Source: Mytilisepta virgata (taxonomy: Eukaryota; Mollusca; Bivalvia; Mytilida; Mytilidae). From it: a stretch of DNA of 64,000 bases. The stretch lies in contig CM051514.1 in assembly GCA_028015205.1 (NCBI GenBank), forward strand, positions 4,588,001 to 4,652,000, read 5' to 3'. Positions within the stretch are counted from its first letter, which is position 1; the number at the start of each line of letters is the position of its first letter. Of the stretch, positions 45,560 through 58,900 are shown in pieces. The translations under genes and the position numbers were made by a program. Under the pieces are notes generated by a model. That model was not told the origin of the DNA. It ran no database searches and saw only the letters and a program-made list of their open reading frames with translations.

Positions 45560-46882
45560 AAAGAGGACAAATATGACCTAAGGAGCAATTATAAAACGTA
45601 ATCCAGACAAAACCCGGGAAGACAAATGAACAACCACAAGCACAACAAATAAAAACTGAAAACTAAAAAATAATGATTAACACGAACTCCTATAAAAACC
45701 AGGAGTGAACTCAGGTGCTCCGAAAGTGTAAGAAGTTTAAGTCGTGCACTATAGAAAAACTATATAAGTTGCGTTTCAAAATCCAGAAGTATTTTAAAAT
45801 TAAAATGACACAAAGATTGCTTAAAATAAAGATTCAGATACAGGATTAACATGTTTATACATAGTACAAAACATGTAATTAATCAATTTTGCAAAGTGTA
45901 AACATGGCAAAGAAGAATATGTATTTTAGTTGCAAGATGGTAATTTTCGTCTACTTTGTTTATATTGAAATTTCTTGAATTTTTAACACTTTACACCGAA
46001 AACCAAATGTAAAACAGTAATAGTTATTTATATCTCACAAAAAAGTCAGTTATTCTTAAAACTTGGAGTTTTTTGCACTTTTTATGGGTTCTAATTTTTT
46101 TATTTTACCTTTAAATACTTATTAATCAAGCATATCAAGTAAAAAAAAAAGATCAATCTAAGTAAAAATAGTTTTATTATCCCTCTATTTTCTGAAGAAA
46201 TTGGGAGACATTAAACATATAATTGACATCCCGGGTCCATGCGTCTCTTCATCCGTCAAAATCGGTTTTTTTCTGTCAGATTTTGTCTATAATATATTGT
46301 TCCCAAGATCAGCAATGCTGTTCACAATGAACAACTGATGACAGGGTCCAATTTATGGTCCAAAATGTTTAACTTTATCAAGCTTTTCATAAGAACTCCT
46401 TTATTAATTTTTATTTCATGTAAATGTGTATTATTCAAAAATGGTATTTTATGAAATGAGTCATAAAAAAATATTTTATCCCAAGAAATAAAAAAAAGCC
46501 AGGTAGGACACTTGACCGGCCGTGGTCGCTTTATCTGTCTGGAAGTTTCAAGGGAATATATAATTAATGGGTGAGGAACCTGTGGACCTTGACAAATAGA
46601 ATCTTTTACTTTGCAGATATAATATTTTTTACTTTGAAAATGGGTTATTACAAAATAGATCTATACAATCTGTGAGAATGCTAATAAATCTACATTTATT
46701 TTAAAATAGAAAATATAACACCTGAGTTTACTCTTGGTTTTCATAGGAGTTCGTGTTGTTCAATGCTTTTAAGTTTTCACTGTTTATTCGTTGTGCTTGT
46801 GGTTATTCATTTGTCTTCCCGGGTTTGTCTGTCTAATCTAAAGCGGTTTTTAGTTTACTCCTTAGGTATATTTGGCCTCTTT
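45560..46882. repeat. Inverted repeat pair around 1.0 kb
   Basis: 45560-45722 (AAAGAGGACAAATATGACCT, CCCGGGAAGACAAATGAACA, ACACGAACTCCTATAAAAAC, GAACTCAGG) is matched in reverse complement by 46725-46882. The arms are about 160 bp at roughly 80 percent identity by eye. The intervening 1.0 kb is AT-rich and non-coding. It may be two copies of one dispersed repeat in opposite orientation, or a long-TIR element. Confidence 0.65.
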
Positions 46883-48260
46883 ATTATTTACCGTTTGAAA
46901 AGCAAAATTATAATAGCTATACACCACATCAAAGTAATTATTCTTTCTTTGTATCTTTGGCAAAAGGATAAGGGAGTGACGTTTACATCTATTCCCAAAA
47001 TTATGTCTAGGTAATTAAAATTGAAGAGTATTTTATAATTTCTCGATTGCTTTACTTCTATCGTGTGTATACATATACAGAATTAAAAAACTAAAGCGAT
47101 ATTTTATATCATATACTTTTTTTCGCAATTTAGGATGAAGTGAATTTTTGGAATAATTTCGTTTTTGAATTTTGATTTAAAAAGTATGGAACTATAGATT
47201 TAATAATTTTGTAAAAAAGCAATTCCTTATGAATTATTAAATGTGTCCTATTATACCCTATTTTTCAAGAAATTCAGCCCTATAAAAAGCCCTACTTTTG
47301 GACCAAAACCCACTTGAAAGTCTGTGTTCGGTCGGGGAATGTGATGCTATGCACAATTATCACATATTGCTAGGGGTAGGAGGAATAAAACAAGAAACAC
47401 TGCAAAATACCACATTCTGAAGAACCAATGAAATAACTGGATTACATCAGAAATTTGGATGAAGTATAATAATAAAAAAAAAAAAAATAAAAACGTTGTA
47501 TTAACAATAAACTGCTGATGAAATTTGATCTCAAACTATTTATCACGGAGTTTGTTACGAAATTATATAACCACGCAGTTGTTAATGTTTTTATACAAAT
47601 TCTATCGTTACAGAGACAAAGGGTAAACACAAGACCACATTACTTATAGAGTCCTAATTGTAGTAAATGAAAATGTGTTGACCTCTAAGGTGACCTTGTT
47701 ATCCAGGAAATAAGCGTGTTTGCGTAGTAGCGAATTGGGAGCAATAAGAATCACTTTGCTGAAAAAAGATACTTCCTAAATTAGCCGAGAAATGGAAACA
47801 TTTAACATTGATTACCCGGAATCTGTGTGATAGAGTATACAATTTGTTAAATTTGATACTAATGAAGTAGACTATTTGATGATCTTGCTGAACAAGTGAT
47901 TAAACTGGAGTCATGTGGTTGTAGCTACATTTTTATTCGTCAACACAGTGTTGAAACGATAGAGTATCGCGTACAAGTATATTAACAGTCGCGTTAATAT
48001 CCACTCAAATGAATTATAAATCCTGCTTCCAAATATGGCGGTTCAGATTATTTCTAGAGTAATGGAAATATTGCTTCGTACAGCTTGATGAAAAATTAAA
48101 AGGAAATGAAACCTATATTCAAGTATTTTGTTTGATGCATTTTATATATACACTGTACAAAGTTATATGATTTGAATCGTAAGCAGAAAACTGAACAAGT
48201 ATAACGTGCAGTTTATGGTACAGCAAATAATTGTACAACAGGTATACATACATTTTGTAC
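46883..48260. other. Gene-free stretch
   Basis: No supported exon or repeat family. Confidence 0.4.
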
Positions 48261-48428
48261 CTACGCAACGCATACAACATGCTATGGTTTCGATTTCCGC
48301 GGATCAATATATTCCGACTACTAGAAGACACCGTTAAGGAGGATGCTACATGTAGTCCACCTGAAAGGATCAAAACACGACTGTCCCTTTCAAAACTATG
48401 TTCGGTGGTCAATACATCAGCCTCGTTA
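48261..48428 (-). CDS. Candidate internal exon, beta-helix-like peptide
   Basis: On the minus strand a good acceptor (TTGTTGGTTTCAG) is followed by a 168-nt open segment encoding LTTEHSFERDSRVLILSGGL, HVASSLTVSSSSRNILIRGN and HSMLYALR, then a weak donor (GTACAA). The run of hydrophobic, Ser and Gly residues ending in NILIRGN recalls the first coils of right-handed parallel beta-helix proteins. No neighbouring exon was found, and no gene on this strand claims it; the GPCR ends at 52926. It could be an exon of an unseen gene or a relic. Confidence 0.3.
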
Positions 48429-49574
48429 CTGAAACCAACAAGACAAATACATATATAAAAATATTCTGAAACTTCTTCAGTTAATCGAGACTAATTTTAT
48501 CTAGTGTTATTTGGGTATCCCCTTTGAAAATTGAGTTTAGTTTCATGATCTTGAACAAACATAAAATACTAGAAATAGAAAAAAATAGCATTAAAATACT
48601 GATATTTTAGACCAAACGTTTGGAAGGGTAGCTTTAGATGGTCCCGTTTTAAATTGCAGACAATTTTCACTACAATTTTTCCATCCAAATGTTTACTGTG
48701 TTACATATAATTTTACATACGTCTTGAAATCAAATGGTCATACGACAAATCATATCTCCCAGGACTGGAATTTACACCATGTTTCCAAAACATGGAGTTC
48801 AGACAAAAAATTCTTTATCTAATTTCGCAATTTTTTAGGTTCCAAAATGTTTATTTTTTTCTTCAGCTTTCTTAAATAATCATTCTCGGTCATTTCTCAA
48901 GTCTAAATATTTCCAATAAAAATTTGGAGTCCTAAGATACTGCGTCGACTAAATAAATTTATCTTTTCAAAATTGTTTGTCTTACTTTTGTATGGTGTTG
49001 GCTTTCCCCAGACTTAGATGGAATGAAGGAGAGTTGTTTTTGTAGCCGGTTTTCTTACTTCTAGATTAAATCAATCGGTAATAACCCTTTGTTCTTAAGG
49101 TACCGTACAAGGTTTAGTTCGTTATCCCCACTTTTCTTTGTTTACTTTCGGTTACCAGGGAAATAGTTAACTAGACGCTCACAGGAACCTATATTTTTTA
49201 TCTTGATTCAATTTGAAAACAACGATTATAACAGCAGTAACCATCTGGTCTTATGTTAGGCATTGGTGGCCGTTTTAGTTGACAGTCTTGCTGTCAAGTT
49301 CAGTTACCTTTTGCTGAGTAGCTTCAGAGTTAGCATTTCATTTTATGGAACACACTTGTGAAAGATGTGCACATTTCGTCCATTTACTACCCGTCGGTTG
49401 TGCTTATGGCCTAGAATGTTGAAAACAAAATACCAATCCAAAAACGTTATAGGGCAAATAAAAAAAGCCAATATGACCAAAAGGGGTAAAGCCAAAACCA
49501 TCTTATGACAGAGTTATACACGAGGAGATATTCCTTAGTTTTCACAAATTTTACAAATTCGAATCACCACTAAG
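48429..49574. other. Gene-free stretch with a dispersed repeat at its right end
   Basis: 49440-49560 holds a copy of the GACCAAAAGGGGTAAAGCC repeat seen at 4150 and 41755. Nothing else is supported. Confidence 0.45.
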
Positions 49575-49895
49575 TTGTGTCCTTTTATGAAGTTCTCTTA
49601 CTTGTATAAAAGAACTTGTCATTTAAGGGACGACTTTAATTGTCCAATTACTCACTCCTCCTTTCTTGACGGAGATCTGCCTATGGCACCATCGTATGGT
49701 GTATACATATCACAGCTTGTAAGTTGTGCACAAATGTGCTCAAGCTTAGAAAATTTTAACCAGCGAAACCATACGATTACTAAAAAATTCTATAATTGGG
49801 TTATAGATAACTTCTTAATGCTTTTAAAAAGTTATATAATAGATGTCAACATATTTCAGCTAAATACCCGGCTACCAGAAAAGCACTTATCATGA
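49575..49895 (+). pseudogene. Reverse-transcriptase C-terminal relic
   Basis: The frame reads LYKRTCHLRDDFNCPITHSS, FLDGDLPMAPSYGVYISQLV and SCAQMCSSLENFN, matching the C-terminal block of the YIDD element at 37409-37893. The YIDD box itself is not found upstream. After about 49760 the homology fades. Confidence 0.6.
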
Positions 49896-50319
49896 ACGGG
49901 TTTTACCACCCTAGTTTGTATTGTAGAAATGCAAAAGTCTCGCTAATAACCCACACAAAGTTAATATATTTTCGCAGTAAAGGCTACAAATATGAAATTT
50001 TGTGTAATTCTGTAAAAATGCTCTTTCTGCCAATGACTTGGAGACTTTTAATTTATACTGCCCTCTCAAGAATACTACCGATTTACGTAACTCCATGACG
50101 AGATAGCATCAAACCCTTAATGGGAGTGTTATTTCTGACCTTTTCATTTAATAGAGCGACAGTATCCGATCAGCAACTATGAAAGCCTTAGCTAGTTTAA
50201 CAAAAATACAGTTAAAAATGTGTAACGTCTAACCAAATTTTGCGGTCCTTGTTGGTAATCAATCTGTATTGGCTTTTACGGTATAATGTATACCCGAGAG
50301 TGTCAAGATAGATAAGGGG

Positions 50320-50520
50320 CAGGTTTTGGTACATATATAAAACCGGTTTAACCCTACCACTGTTCAGTGTCTGTACGAAGTCATACTATCCTGACTCTCT
50401 CTTGTTTATGTTTTGTGCTCTTTTTTGTTATTTTTTGTCCGGCGTTCTGTATGTTGGGTTACGTTGATTGGTTGGTATGTCATTGTTGACTTTTCCTGTC
50501 TTCCATTTTGTTTTTTCCCC
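50320..50520 (+). repeat. Dispersed repeat, opposite orientation to 42390-42560
   Basis: GACTCTCTCTTGTTTATG, TTTGTGCTC, GTCATTGTTGACTTTTCCTG and the CTACCACTGTTCAGTGTCTG lead-in mark the same family as 42390-42560. Confidence 0.6.
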
Positions 50521-52925
50521 AGAAAAGAATATTTTTAAATTAATGTTCAAATAGGATTAAATGTTAAATTATGTTCATCTGTGGCGGTCATCTTAGTTGG
50601 CGTCAGGGTCATCGAACACAATTTTGAATGGGCCGGGGTTTTTTACTTTCTCGACTGCAGAACTTAATACGATTATCAATTGCCTACAAATGAAGATTCC
50701 ATATGTTTCTCTTGAAATAATTGAAAATATTAAAGATTTTATATCACCAGTAGCGCATAATTTTTCCTAAAAGACTACCCTGGTCTCGTGTGTTTTTAAT
50801 AATTTCAATCAAATCTGGATAACAAAAACAAATCTAGCCTTTGATCAGTTCAGCACATAAACTGCTGGTTTCTGAACATGTATGACTTGATTAACTTCAA
50901 GGAATATATTTTGTATTAGTATTGTTATCAAGTTTAGTCTGAAAATTGAGAGTCCATGACATGTATGACTCTTAAACAGCTTACAAGTGAAATATCGGGC
51001 TGTTACCTTGATATGAATATGATTAAGACTGACATATATCATTTAAATTCATTCAGTGATTGGATATACATGTAGTGTTGTTATCGGAGCCTCATAGGGC
51101 TCATCACTGTGTAGATCGTGTGGTGACCACCAGGTGTCTTTGTCTGATCAATGGTGTCTTCATGTCATCTTACCACATAGCCTTCCTTTCTCTAATGATG
51201 TAAAGGACGTGATATTTATATCATTTCTCTGTATATGCCAGTTAGAAAATTATGATCTAGTACAAGTATCGTATTAAACGTAAGATATATTCCTGATAGG
51301 AACTATTTGTACTATTTTTTACATGCAAAATATTCGGTAGAACCGTCCCAAAAAACAATCAGGTAACTAATGTAGTGATGTTGTTTTTTGCTGCTGATAA
51401 TATAAATTGCATGTTGCATACTTATTACATACACACTGCGCTTTAGAATTCCTTCTTCAAACACGGAATACGAAATGTTTTTGTTTCAACTGGCGATTGT
51501 ACAAGAACCTTTTTATGTTAACATAAAATTACAAACTACTCAATTAACATCACATGAACGTTCTCCCGCTTTTTTGTTGGATAATTGAAATGTTCACTAC
51601 TGTATGTTTCCATTAAGGAGTCTCTTAAACAGCAAATTATCAGAAGATTTATATAAATTTATAGTGTTTTTGTTATGATAGAAAATGTGTACCGAATGAC
51701 TATATAACCTCTGAATAATGTACTTTAATATCCCCGATGTAAACATAATGATTCTGGAGAAATAAGGTGTTCGGAGGGGAATGACGCTACCTTCGAAATA
51801 AATATATTGTACATCTACGTTTTGAGGATTGAATTTTAGCACTACATTTTCGTATTCAATTATATACCATGATGAAGGATATCTGGCGTTTATCACCCTT
51901 TGTTGTGGAATAAGGCTTAAAATACTCTTTTAAATCGTTGTCTGTTTAAATGTATGGTTATTTAAGGAATAAATTAGATGCATATTTGATGTATCTAATG
52001 AAAATAAATTAAACGAGTTGGTGTGTCTACTGAACCCTACAGGAAAGTAAAGATTATCATTTTGAGTTATTTTCGCTCTTTCCCCCTATCCTGTTTCGAC
52101 TGAGCCTGGGCGAGTGTTTAATTAGGTGTATGGTAATTACTCTAAATATATTTGTTATTCATATATTATATGTTTGTCTCAAGATGTGGAAGACCCAAAC
52201 CTTGCTGGAGTCAGAATATCTTACGAAGTCTTAAAAATGATGTCGAGAACATACATGAAATGTCCCTGGATGATCTCTTCAAATTATGTTTGCTTATTCT
52301 AATTAATTTTAGATGACAAGAAATCTAATACAAAAATCACAGTCTCAGTAAAACTAAAATGAGCTAATCACTCGTTCCTTGACTATAGTCAATTTGATCA
52401 TGTTAACAAACTTAATTATCCGTATTGTGTCTTCAGGACTACTGGAATGGTGCCGGATGAAGTGCTTAATTATTTAAAAACAAAGCAAAGGAGTTACAAA
52501 AAGAAAACATTTATTTTAACATAATGATAAAAAACAGTGAAATATAGTGATACGACAAGCAAGGATTTCGATACTATAAAATATTACAAACACATTAAAA
52601 ACAGTATAAAAGACGAATTTGAATCTGAACCAAAGGCCTACACCATACAATATAATAAAAACTACAGTCAAATTTCGCAATACAACTAATCATTTAAAGA
52701 TGATAACTGTCCGGAATTATCTAAATAGATTCTATTTTCATCTTGTATATGTTAGTGTTCGTCTTAAGAGTTATAAAGTGTTGCTTTTTATTCTATGTTC
52801 CAGCTATGTAAATCATCATTCAACTTTTAAGTGGTGAACAAATATTCATTTGGTACTATAGTTATCAAAAATAAGAAATACGAATTGTCAAAACATTCAC
52901 ATAAAAAATAACAAAGTATGCAATA
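50521..52925. other. Gene-free stretch, 3' flank of the GPCR gene
   Basis: A fragment of the AGCTCACCTGG-type repeat is visible at 50580-50640 (GTGGCGGTCATCTTAGTTGG). The short stem GAGCC..ATAGGGCTC is at about 51089. No exon is supported. The GPCR 3' UTR should extend leftwards from 52925. Confidence 0.4.
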
Positions 52926-55900
52926 TCACAACTTGGAAACGCTGCAGTCCTTATTGTTTAAACAATCTTCATTGAACTGGTGAAAAATTGCATCACCTTT
53001 GTCTAAATTGTTCTTATCACTTGCATTAACATTTTCACATAATGGTTTATGAACACTGTGAAAATCTATATCTGCTCTTGATGTGAGTGTCATGTTTACA
53101 GATGTAGAATTTATTCTTCTTGAATTTGATGCGCTTCGATCTCGCACTCTCCGCCGCCATGTTTTTCTTAAATTTGATATTACCTAAAACATACATAAAT
53201 TTTCAATGAATTATAGTTGAAGCATGTCTGATATATAGAATATTTCATGGTTTTGTTCATATCACACCCCATATCAGGTCGACAGCTTTAGCTCGAGGCT
53301 CTGATATTGTTCGAGGGTTGAAGGAGTGTGAAAGAAAAAGCCATATTATATTATTTTTATCATATAAGTTAAACCTTAGATGAATGGACAAGAAAATAGT
53401 TTCATATCTGACGTTGTTTTGTATCCATTATAACATAATTGCGTTTATGAAATAAAGCAGATTTTCATGTTTTCACCTATTAGACAAAATATTCCACCAT
53501 ATGGTCATATAAAATTAAGTCTTCGTCTGCCATCTTGTCTGTTGTGATTCTTGCACCCGGCACGTGATTTCGTTGGGGTGCGATACAGGATTTTTGTAGG
53601 GGTATGATACAGGATCTAGCCACGATGATATGGATGTCATATGGACTATGTGCCTCAATGAATATCATATATACACACAACCAATATTTAGTATTATTAC
53701 ATTTCGTACTTTTAAATTTATATAGAAACAGTGTGTTTTGAACTAGTCCATATTTTGTGATATTGCACAGTAAAATTGATTTTGCACGGGGAACTATTTT
53801 TAGACACAGGTGATTCCCAATTTATGATCTTTAGAGCTGGTGAAAATTTTTAGGTTTATTAAAACACATATCGACCGATAAAAAAAACTGTTATTGTTTT
53901 ATTACATAATAATCCACTAACTCCGACATTTTCAATGGGGAATAAAAAAATATCATACACGATAAACGAAAAATGAAAAAAAAAAAATAATAAATGCACC
54001 TTGTACCGGCAATTGCAGTTTAGAATACATGTATTTGCACCAAACAAACGAATATCTACCATCAAATTCGAAAACAAGTGAAATAAATCACTGAAAAAAC
54101 GTTGCACGAAAAATAACCTTGTACCACCGCCATAATTTTACGCATCTTGGTTTCCGTCATCCTCCCACGTCAGGGTTTTGTATCCACGTTCGTTCCTAGA
54201 GGGAACGAAGTGGACTCAGAACCCCTGACTTAGGAGGATAGGTTTACGTCTGCGACCGTTCTTTCAGTTTGACATTTTTTTTCTGTTATTCAAAGCGCTG
54301 AAGATCCAACGAATCTTGTTGGATGATGAATGAAATGAAATTGATTCTGATTGGACGGCTTGAAAAAGAACCCGCGTGATTGCCACGTGATTGAAATCAA
54401 ACAATATCAAAATAAACCGAATATCAGGTGACCGCATACAGACCAATTAGATTATCTCAATAAAATCATTATGTAATAACATGTTTTATTGACCCTTTTA
54501 AATGCGATATAGCCCGCGACCGTTGTCCTTGGGCAATATTACTGTTAAGTGGTCCATAAAACATGGTACTGCCTTCAGTTAAGTGAAATAATTGTATACT
54601 AAATATATGATACAAGTTCATATTTTTGCAAAGCTTTGGCATGTATTCAGTATTTACATTGTATATTATCAAATGTATGTAAACATTGTCAAAAAACTGA
54701 AAGAAAATCATGTATTATGTATCTTGTTTGTCGTCTTAAGCCTCTCAATTTATATTCAATTGCATAATATGTTAAAATGATTTTAAATAAGACAAATTAA
54801 CTTTCAATTTAAAAAAAAGAAGAAATAGTGACAGTGTATTAATTTCTGTACTACTTATCGATAATTTTACAGGTAATAATTTAACCATGATATATAGAAT
54901 ATCATATCATATCCATATCAACCCCCAAGGCACCAATATCACCCCGAAAGCTTGCTCGAGAGGTGAAATGGATGGAGGGGTTGATATGGGGTATGATATT
55001 AAAAAACTCATATGTTATTCCCTTTATCATATGTTGTTTATTTTGACTACAGTTTTACATTGAGATCACGTGATTCTTTAGTGGTATGATATTGGTTTCT
55101 CATATCATCCAGCTGGAATATTATGGCAAGTTCACCTCCGGCTTTATCGTGTGGGCAAAACTACGCTAAACATATGATAAATATTCATCTAAAATTACAT
55201 GTGTTTACAACATTGAAGAAACACAACAAGCAGACCAAACTACATATTAACCTTGAAAAGAACCAGTAACTTACTCGTTTATTTATTGCCCTTTGTAGTT
55301 GTAAGTGGTTGCTTACCTCATTATTAAGGAAGCAAAATATCAATGCTACACATGCACCCTAAAATGACAAAATAAAACGGTTCCATAACAGCAATTTATA
55401 ATATTCTAAAACTGTATAAAGCAGTTGAGGTTAAGCAATTAAAATTAAAATTTTAATCTGTATTCTGTATATATTAATTCAATTTGATAGTTCTGAGCTA
55501 TCACCTAGCTGTTTGACCTTACAATATATACTCCCTTTATTTTAATCAGGATATAATCAAAAATATGAAAAATCAGATTTTAATTTTAATAGTGTGGTAA
55601 ATAAGACATTTTTCTTGGTCAATCAAAACAATTGTATTTTGCACAAAGAATAATAACTATTATATGTTGTAGATGATTTAAATTCTATTTTGATTGTGGA
55701 AAGTTAAATATTGTACAATTATTTATTATTACCTGTAAATTATTTACAACAATTGAAAATCTTTCATATTCCAAACCACCTGGAGCTGAATTAGGAATTC
55801 TGTACAAAGTAACGAATAACTGAACTCCAAACAAAGGAATCAGAATAAACGTGGCCTTTACAGCCCGCCTGTGAAAACAAAATGATAAAATCAGAAATAA

Positions 55901-58900
55901 GACACGTGTTTCGTGTTTTGTTGTTATTCCCTTTTTATTTTGGTTTTGGTCTTATAAAATTTTTGTTTTTCTTGTAGTGGCATTCTGTTTCTGGTATCTA
56001 CATATGAACTATTCAACATTCGCTTAGATGTTTCGAAAGGCGCCATGTTGTAGTGGTACGTGCATTGTAATACGAAGAAAAATGTCATTGATTCGATTCT
56101 CATTCGGGGTGAAAAGTTCTTTAATCATTTTTTCGTCACGATTTGCGGGGGTGGTTCCGATAAAAGATGCTAGTCTGTCGAATGGGTGTGAAAAAAATGG
56201 CTGTCCCGCGTTAATAGAGAGTCTCAGTGCGTTTCAGATCGCTACAGTGGTCGCCAAGTGGAGAGATATTATCGTAAGTTGTTACATAACTTGTTTCTCA
56301 ATCCACTGTAAATAAATAAATTTAAAGTAAAGTATCATTAGTAATGTTATTATCATATATTTTTATGATATATAATACCTGAAATGGCTGGGTTCATTTG
56401 GATGTGACTGTAACTGTGTCAGAAGAATTCTCAAAATATTACATAAAAATCCCAGATTCACCTAAAGATAAAGCTTTTCTAATATTATACTTGTTTTCAA
56501 ATAGAGGAAAATGACGTCTAGATTAACTGACTTATTATAAATTGTCAAAACGAACATAATTTTGTTAAGTATGTTGAAATCTCGTAACTGTGACGCCTTT
56601 GCCCAACATTCTTTATAACCTAAACTTGACGTACGATTAATCGTAGTCGTATGTACTAGTATTCTTGTGATTTTTCGGTCATTAATTTTTTTTTTCGTTG
56701 TATATATACTTTTTTATGTTTTTCAAAACTCGTATAGAACAGCAATTTAAAACAATAAACAGTTGTACACACATTTTGAATGCAGTGTATTTCATGTACC
56801 TAAACCAAACTATGTATTTTTGAAACAGACATGAATTAAACATTTCTTTTACTTCTTAAACTTACTAAAAGGCAAGCGAGTTCGGGTGCATCGAATATCC
56901 ATTCAAAATGGCCGTAACTGATGGACCAACAACTGAAAGAAAGAGGAAAGAAAACGGAGTGTAAAAGGTGAAAAATTTGATACCCAGAACTGTTTTATTC
57001 TATATATATACTAGCTACTGCTTTGTCCGGAACTGTTTGATAAACGTCAGGATACCCTTTACGGCTTTAGACAAAACTAGAGGAGCCTTTATCGCTAACC
57101 TGGATTCAATTTGCCAGTCAACAGCCATAAAAGTACACAAGAAACATACGTCTGTCTAATTGGGCATAATTCTGAAAGATGACAATCCAATAACCATGGC
57201 TGCTAAGTTTGGTTCCAATTGGCTCAGTAGTTTCAGACAAGAAGATTTATAAATCAATTTCCCATATGGTACTATGTTATGGCAGTGCCGGCCATCTTGG
57301 TTGATCGTCCAGGTCATCGAACATAGTTCTGCAGAGGACCATCTCGAGAAAAAATTCAGTAAAAGAACACACACAATTATTAATATATCGTATAAAAGCA
57401 CACAGTTTTTTCGGTTTGGATTTTTACTGAGATTCAAAAGTTCATGGAATTTCAGTATGTCTGGAAGGGTATACTACTGATGGTCTATGAATCTTTTTCT
57501 TTGTTCAGAAATATAATTACATTACAGTATATAGTGATACTCATCTCCAAGATCACGTGTATTACAAAGTTCGCAAATTCTGTTTTCTCTCCTGTATAAT
57601 TTTCCATCGTCCATACTCAATAGTAAAGGTAAAAAAACATCTTTGGGATTTAGTATATTAAGGTATTTTTCAAACTTGAGGTCTCGCTTAAATAGGCGAT
57701 AGTTCCATGTTTTGCCGTTATTTTCAATTTAAGAAAGCCATGTTTGTTTAAACTCATTTTGGAGTGAGAACTTTCGTATAGTCTTTAACCAATTTTCATC
57801 TAGTAATAATTGTAATTCATCAAGAAGTACAGTATCATCGGCATATAAAATAGCGAAGAGTTTAACAAGGATATCTAATTTAGTTTCGATTTAATATGAT
57901 ATACTTTGTAGCCCTGTTAAATTTTCCTGTATGAAGAACTGTTCAAGGTCATTTAAGAAAACAGAGAACAGGAAGGGCGATCAGTTTTCGCCTTGCCTTA
58001 CGCCAATATTACTGGGCAAATAATCTGAAATTTGCCCGTTATATGACAAGCAAGATTTTATATTATCATACATACTGTGAATTATTCTGTGCATATTACC
58101 ATTTATATTATTCATAATCATTTTATACCATAATGCATCTCTCCGTATTGTATCAAATGCTTTTTCGAAATCAACGAAAGCGCAGAATAGCTTTTCCTCT
58201 TTACATTTCATTATTTCGAAAAAGGAATGAAGAACAAAGATACTATCAGAAGTCGAATATCCGGCTCTGAATCCACACTGGTTATCATTTAGTTACATTT
58301 TGGAAATCAGTAAGTCAATTACGAAGAAGTGATGTGAATAACTTGCCTAAACAGCCAACAATTGTAATAGGTCTGTAATTTTTAGGGTCAAACTTATCAC
58401 CCTTATTCTTATAAAATTGCTTGATATTCTACCAAAAACCCAAGATTCGGGTACAATTCCAGAAGAAAATATCATATTAAACAATTGCACATAGACATCG
58501 AATAGAATATCACATGATTTAATATATTCATTAATAATTAAATCTTCGCCGGAGGCTTTATTATTTTTTAAATTCTTTATACACTTTTTTATTTCTTCTT
58601 TTGTGATACGACCATTAATAGTCATGCGACTGAATACTAAGGTTATCTCCGAGATTTGATGAACCTTGTGAATTAGTTATACCAGAATTAAGTTCTTTAA
58701 AAAAATTCAACTAATTTATCAAAGTTGATATTTGGTTGTTTAGAGTAACTTTGTTGATTCAAAATTTTCCAATTTTCTTTTGAGTTCTGAGATCGAAGAT
58801 GTTTCAGTTTCTTTGATATAGTTCGCTTGTGTTCTTTATATGTTTGAACTGAAAGTTTTTAATTAGCTCACCTGGCCTTAAAGTCCATGTGAGCTATTCT

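Noticed and set aside
56028..56315. Plus-strand frame of 95 codons in a GPCR intron
   Set aside because: No domain, no splice partners, and antisense to an intron of a well-supported gene.
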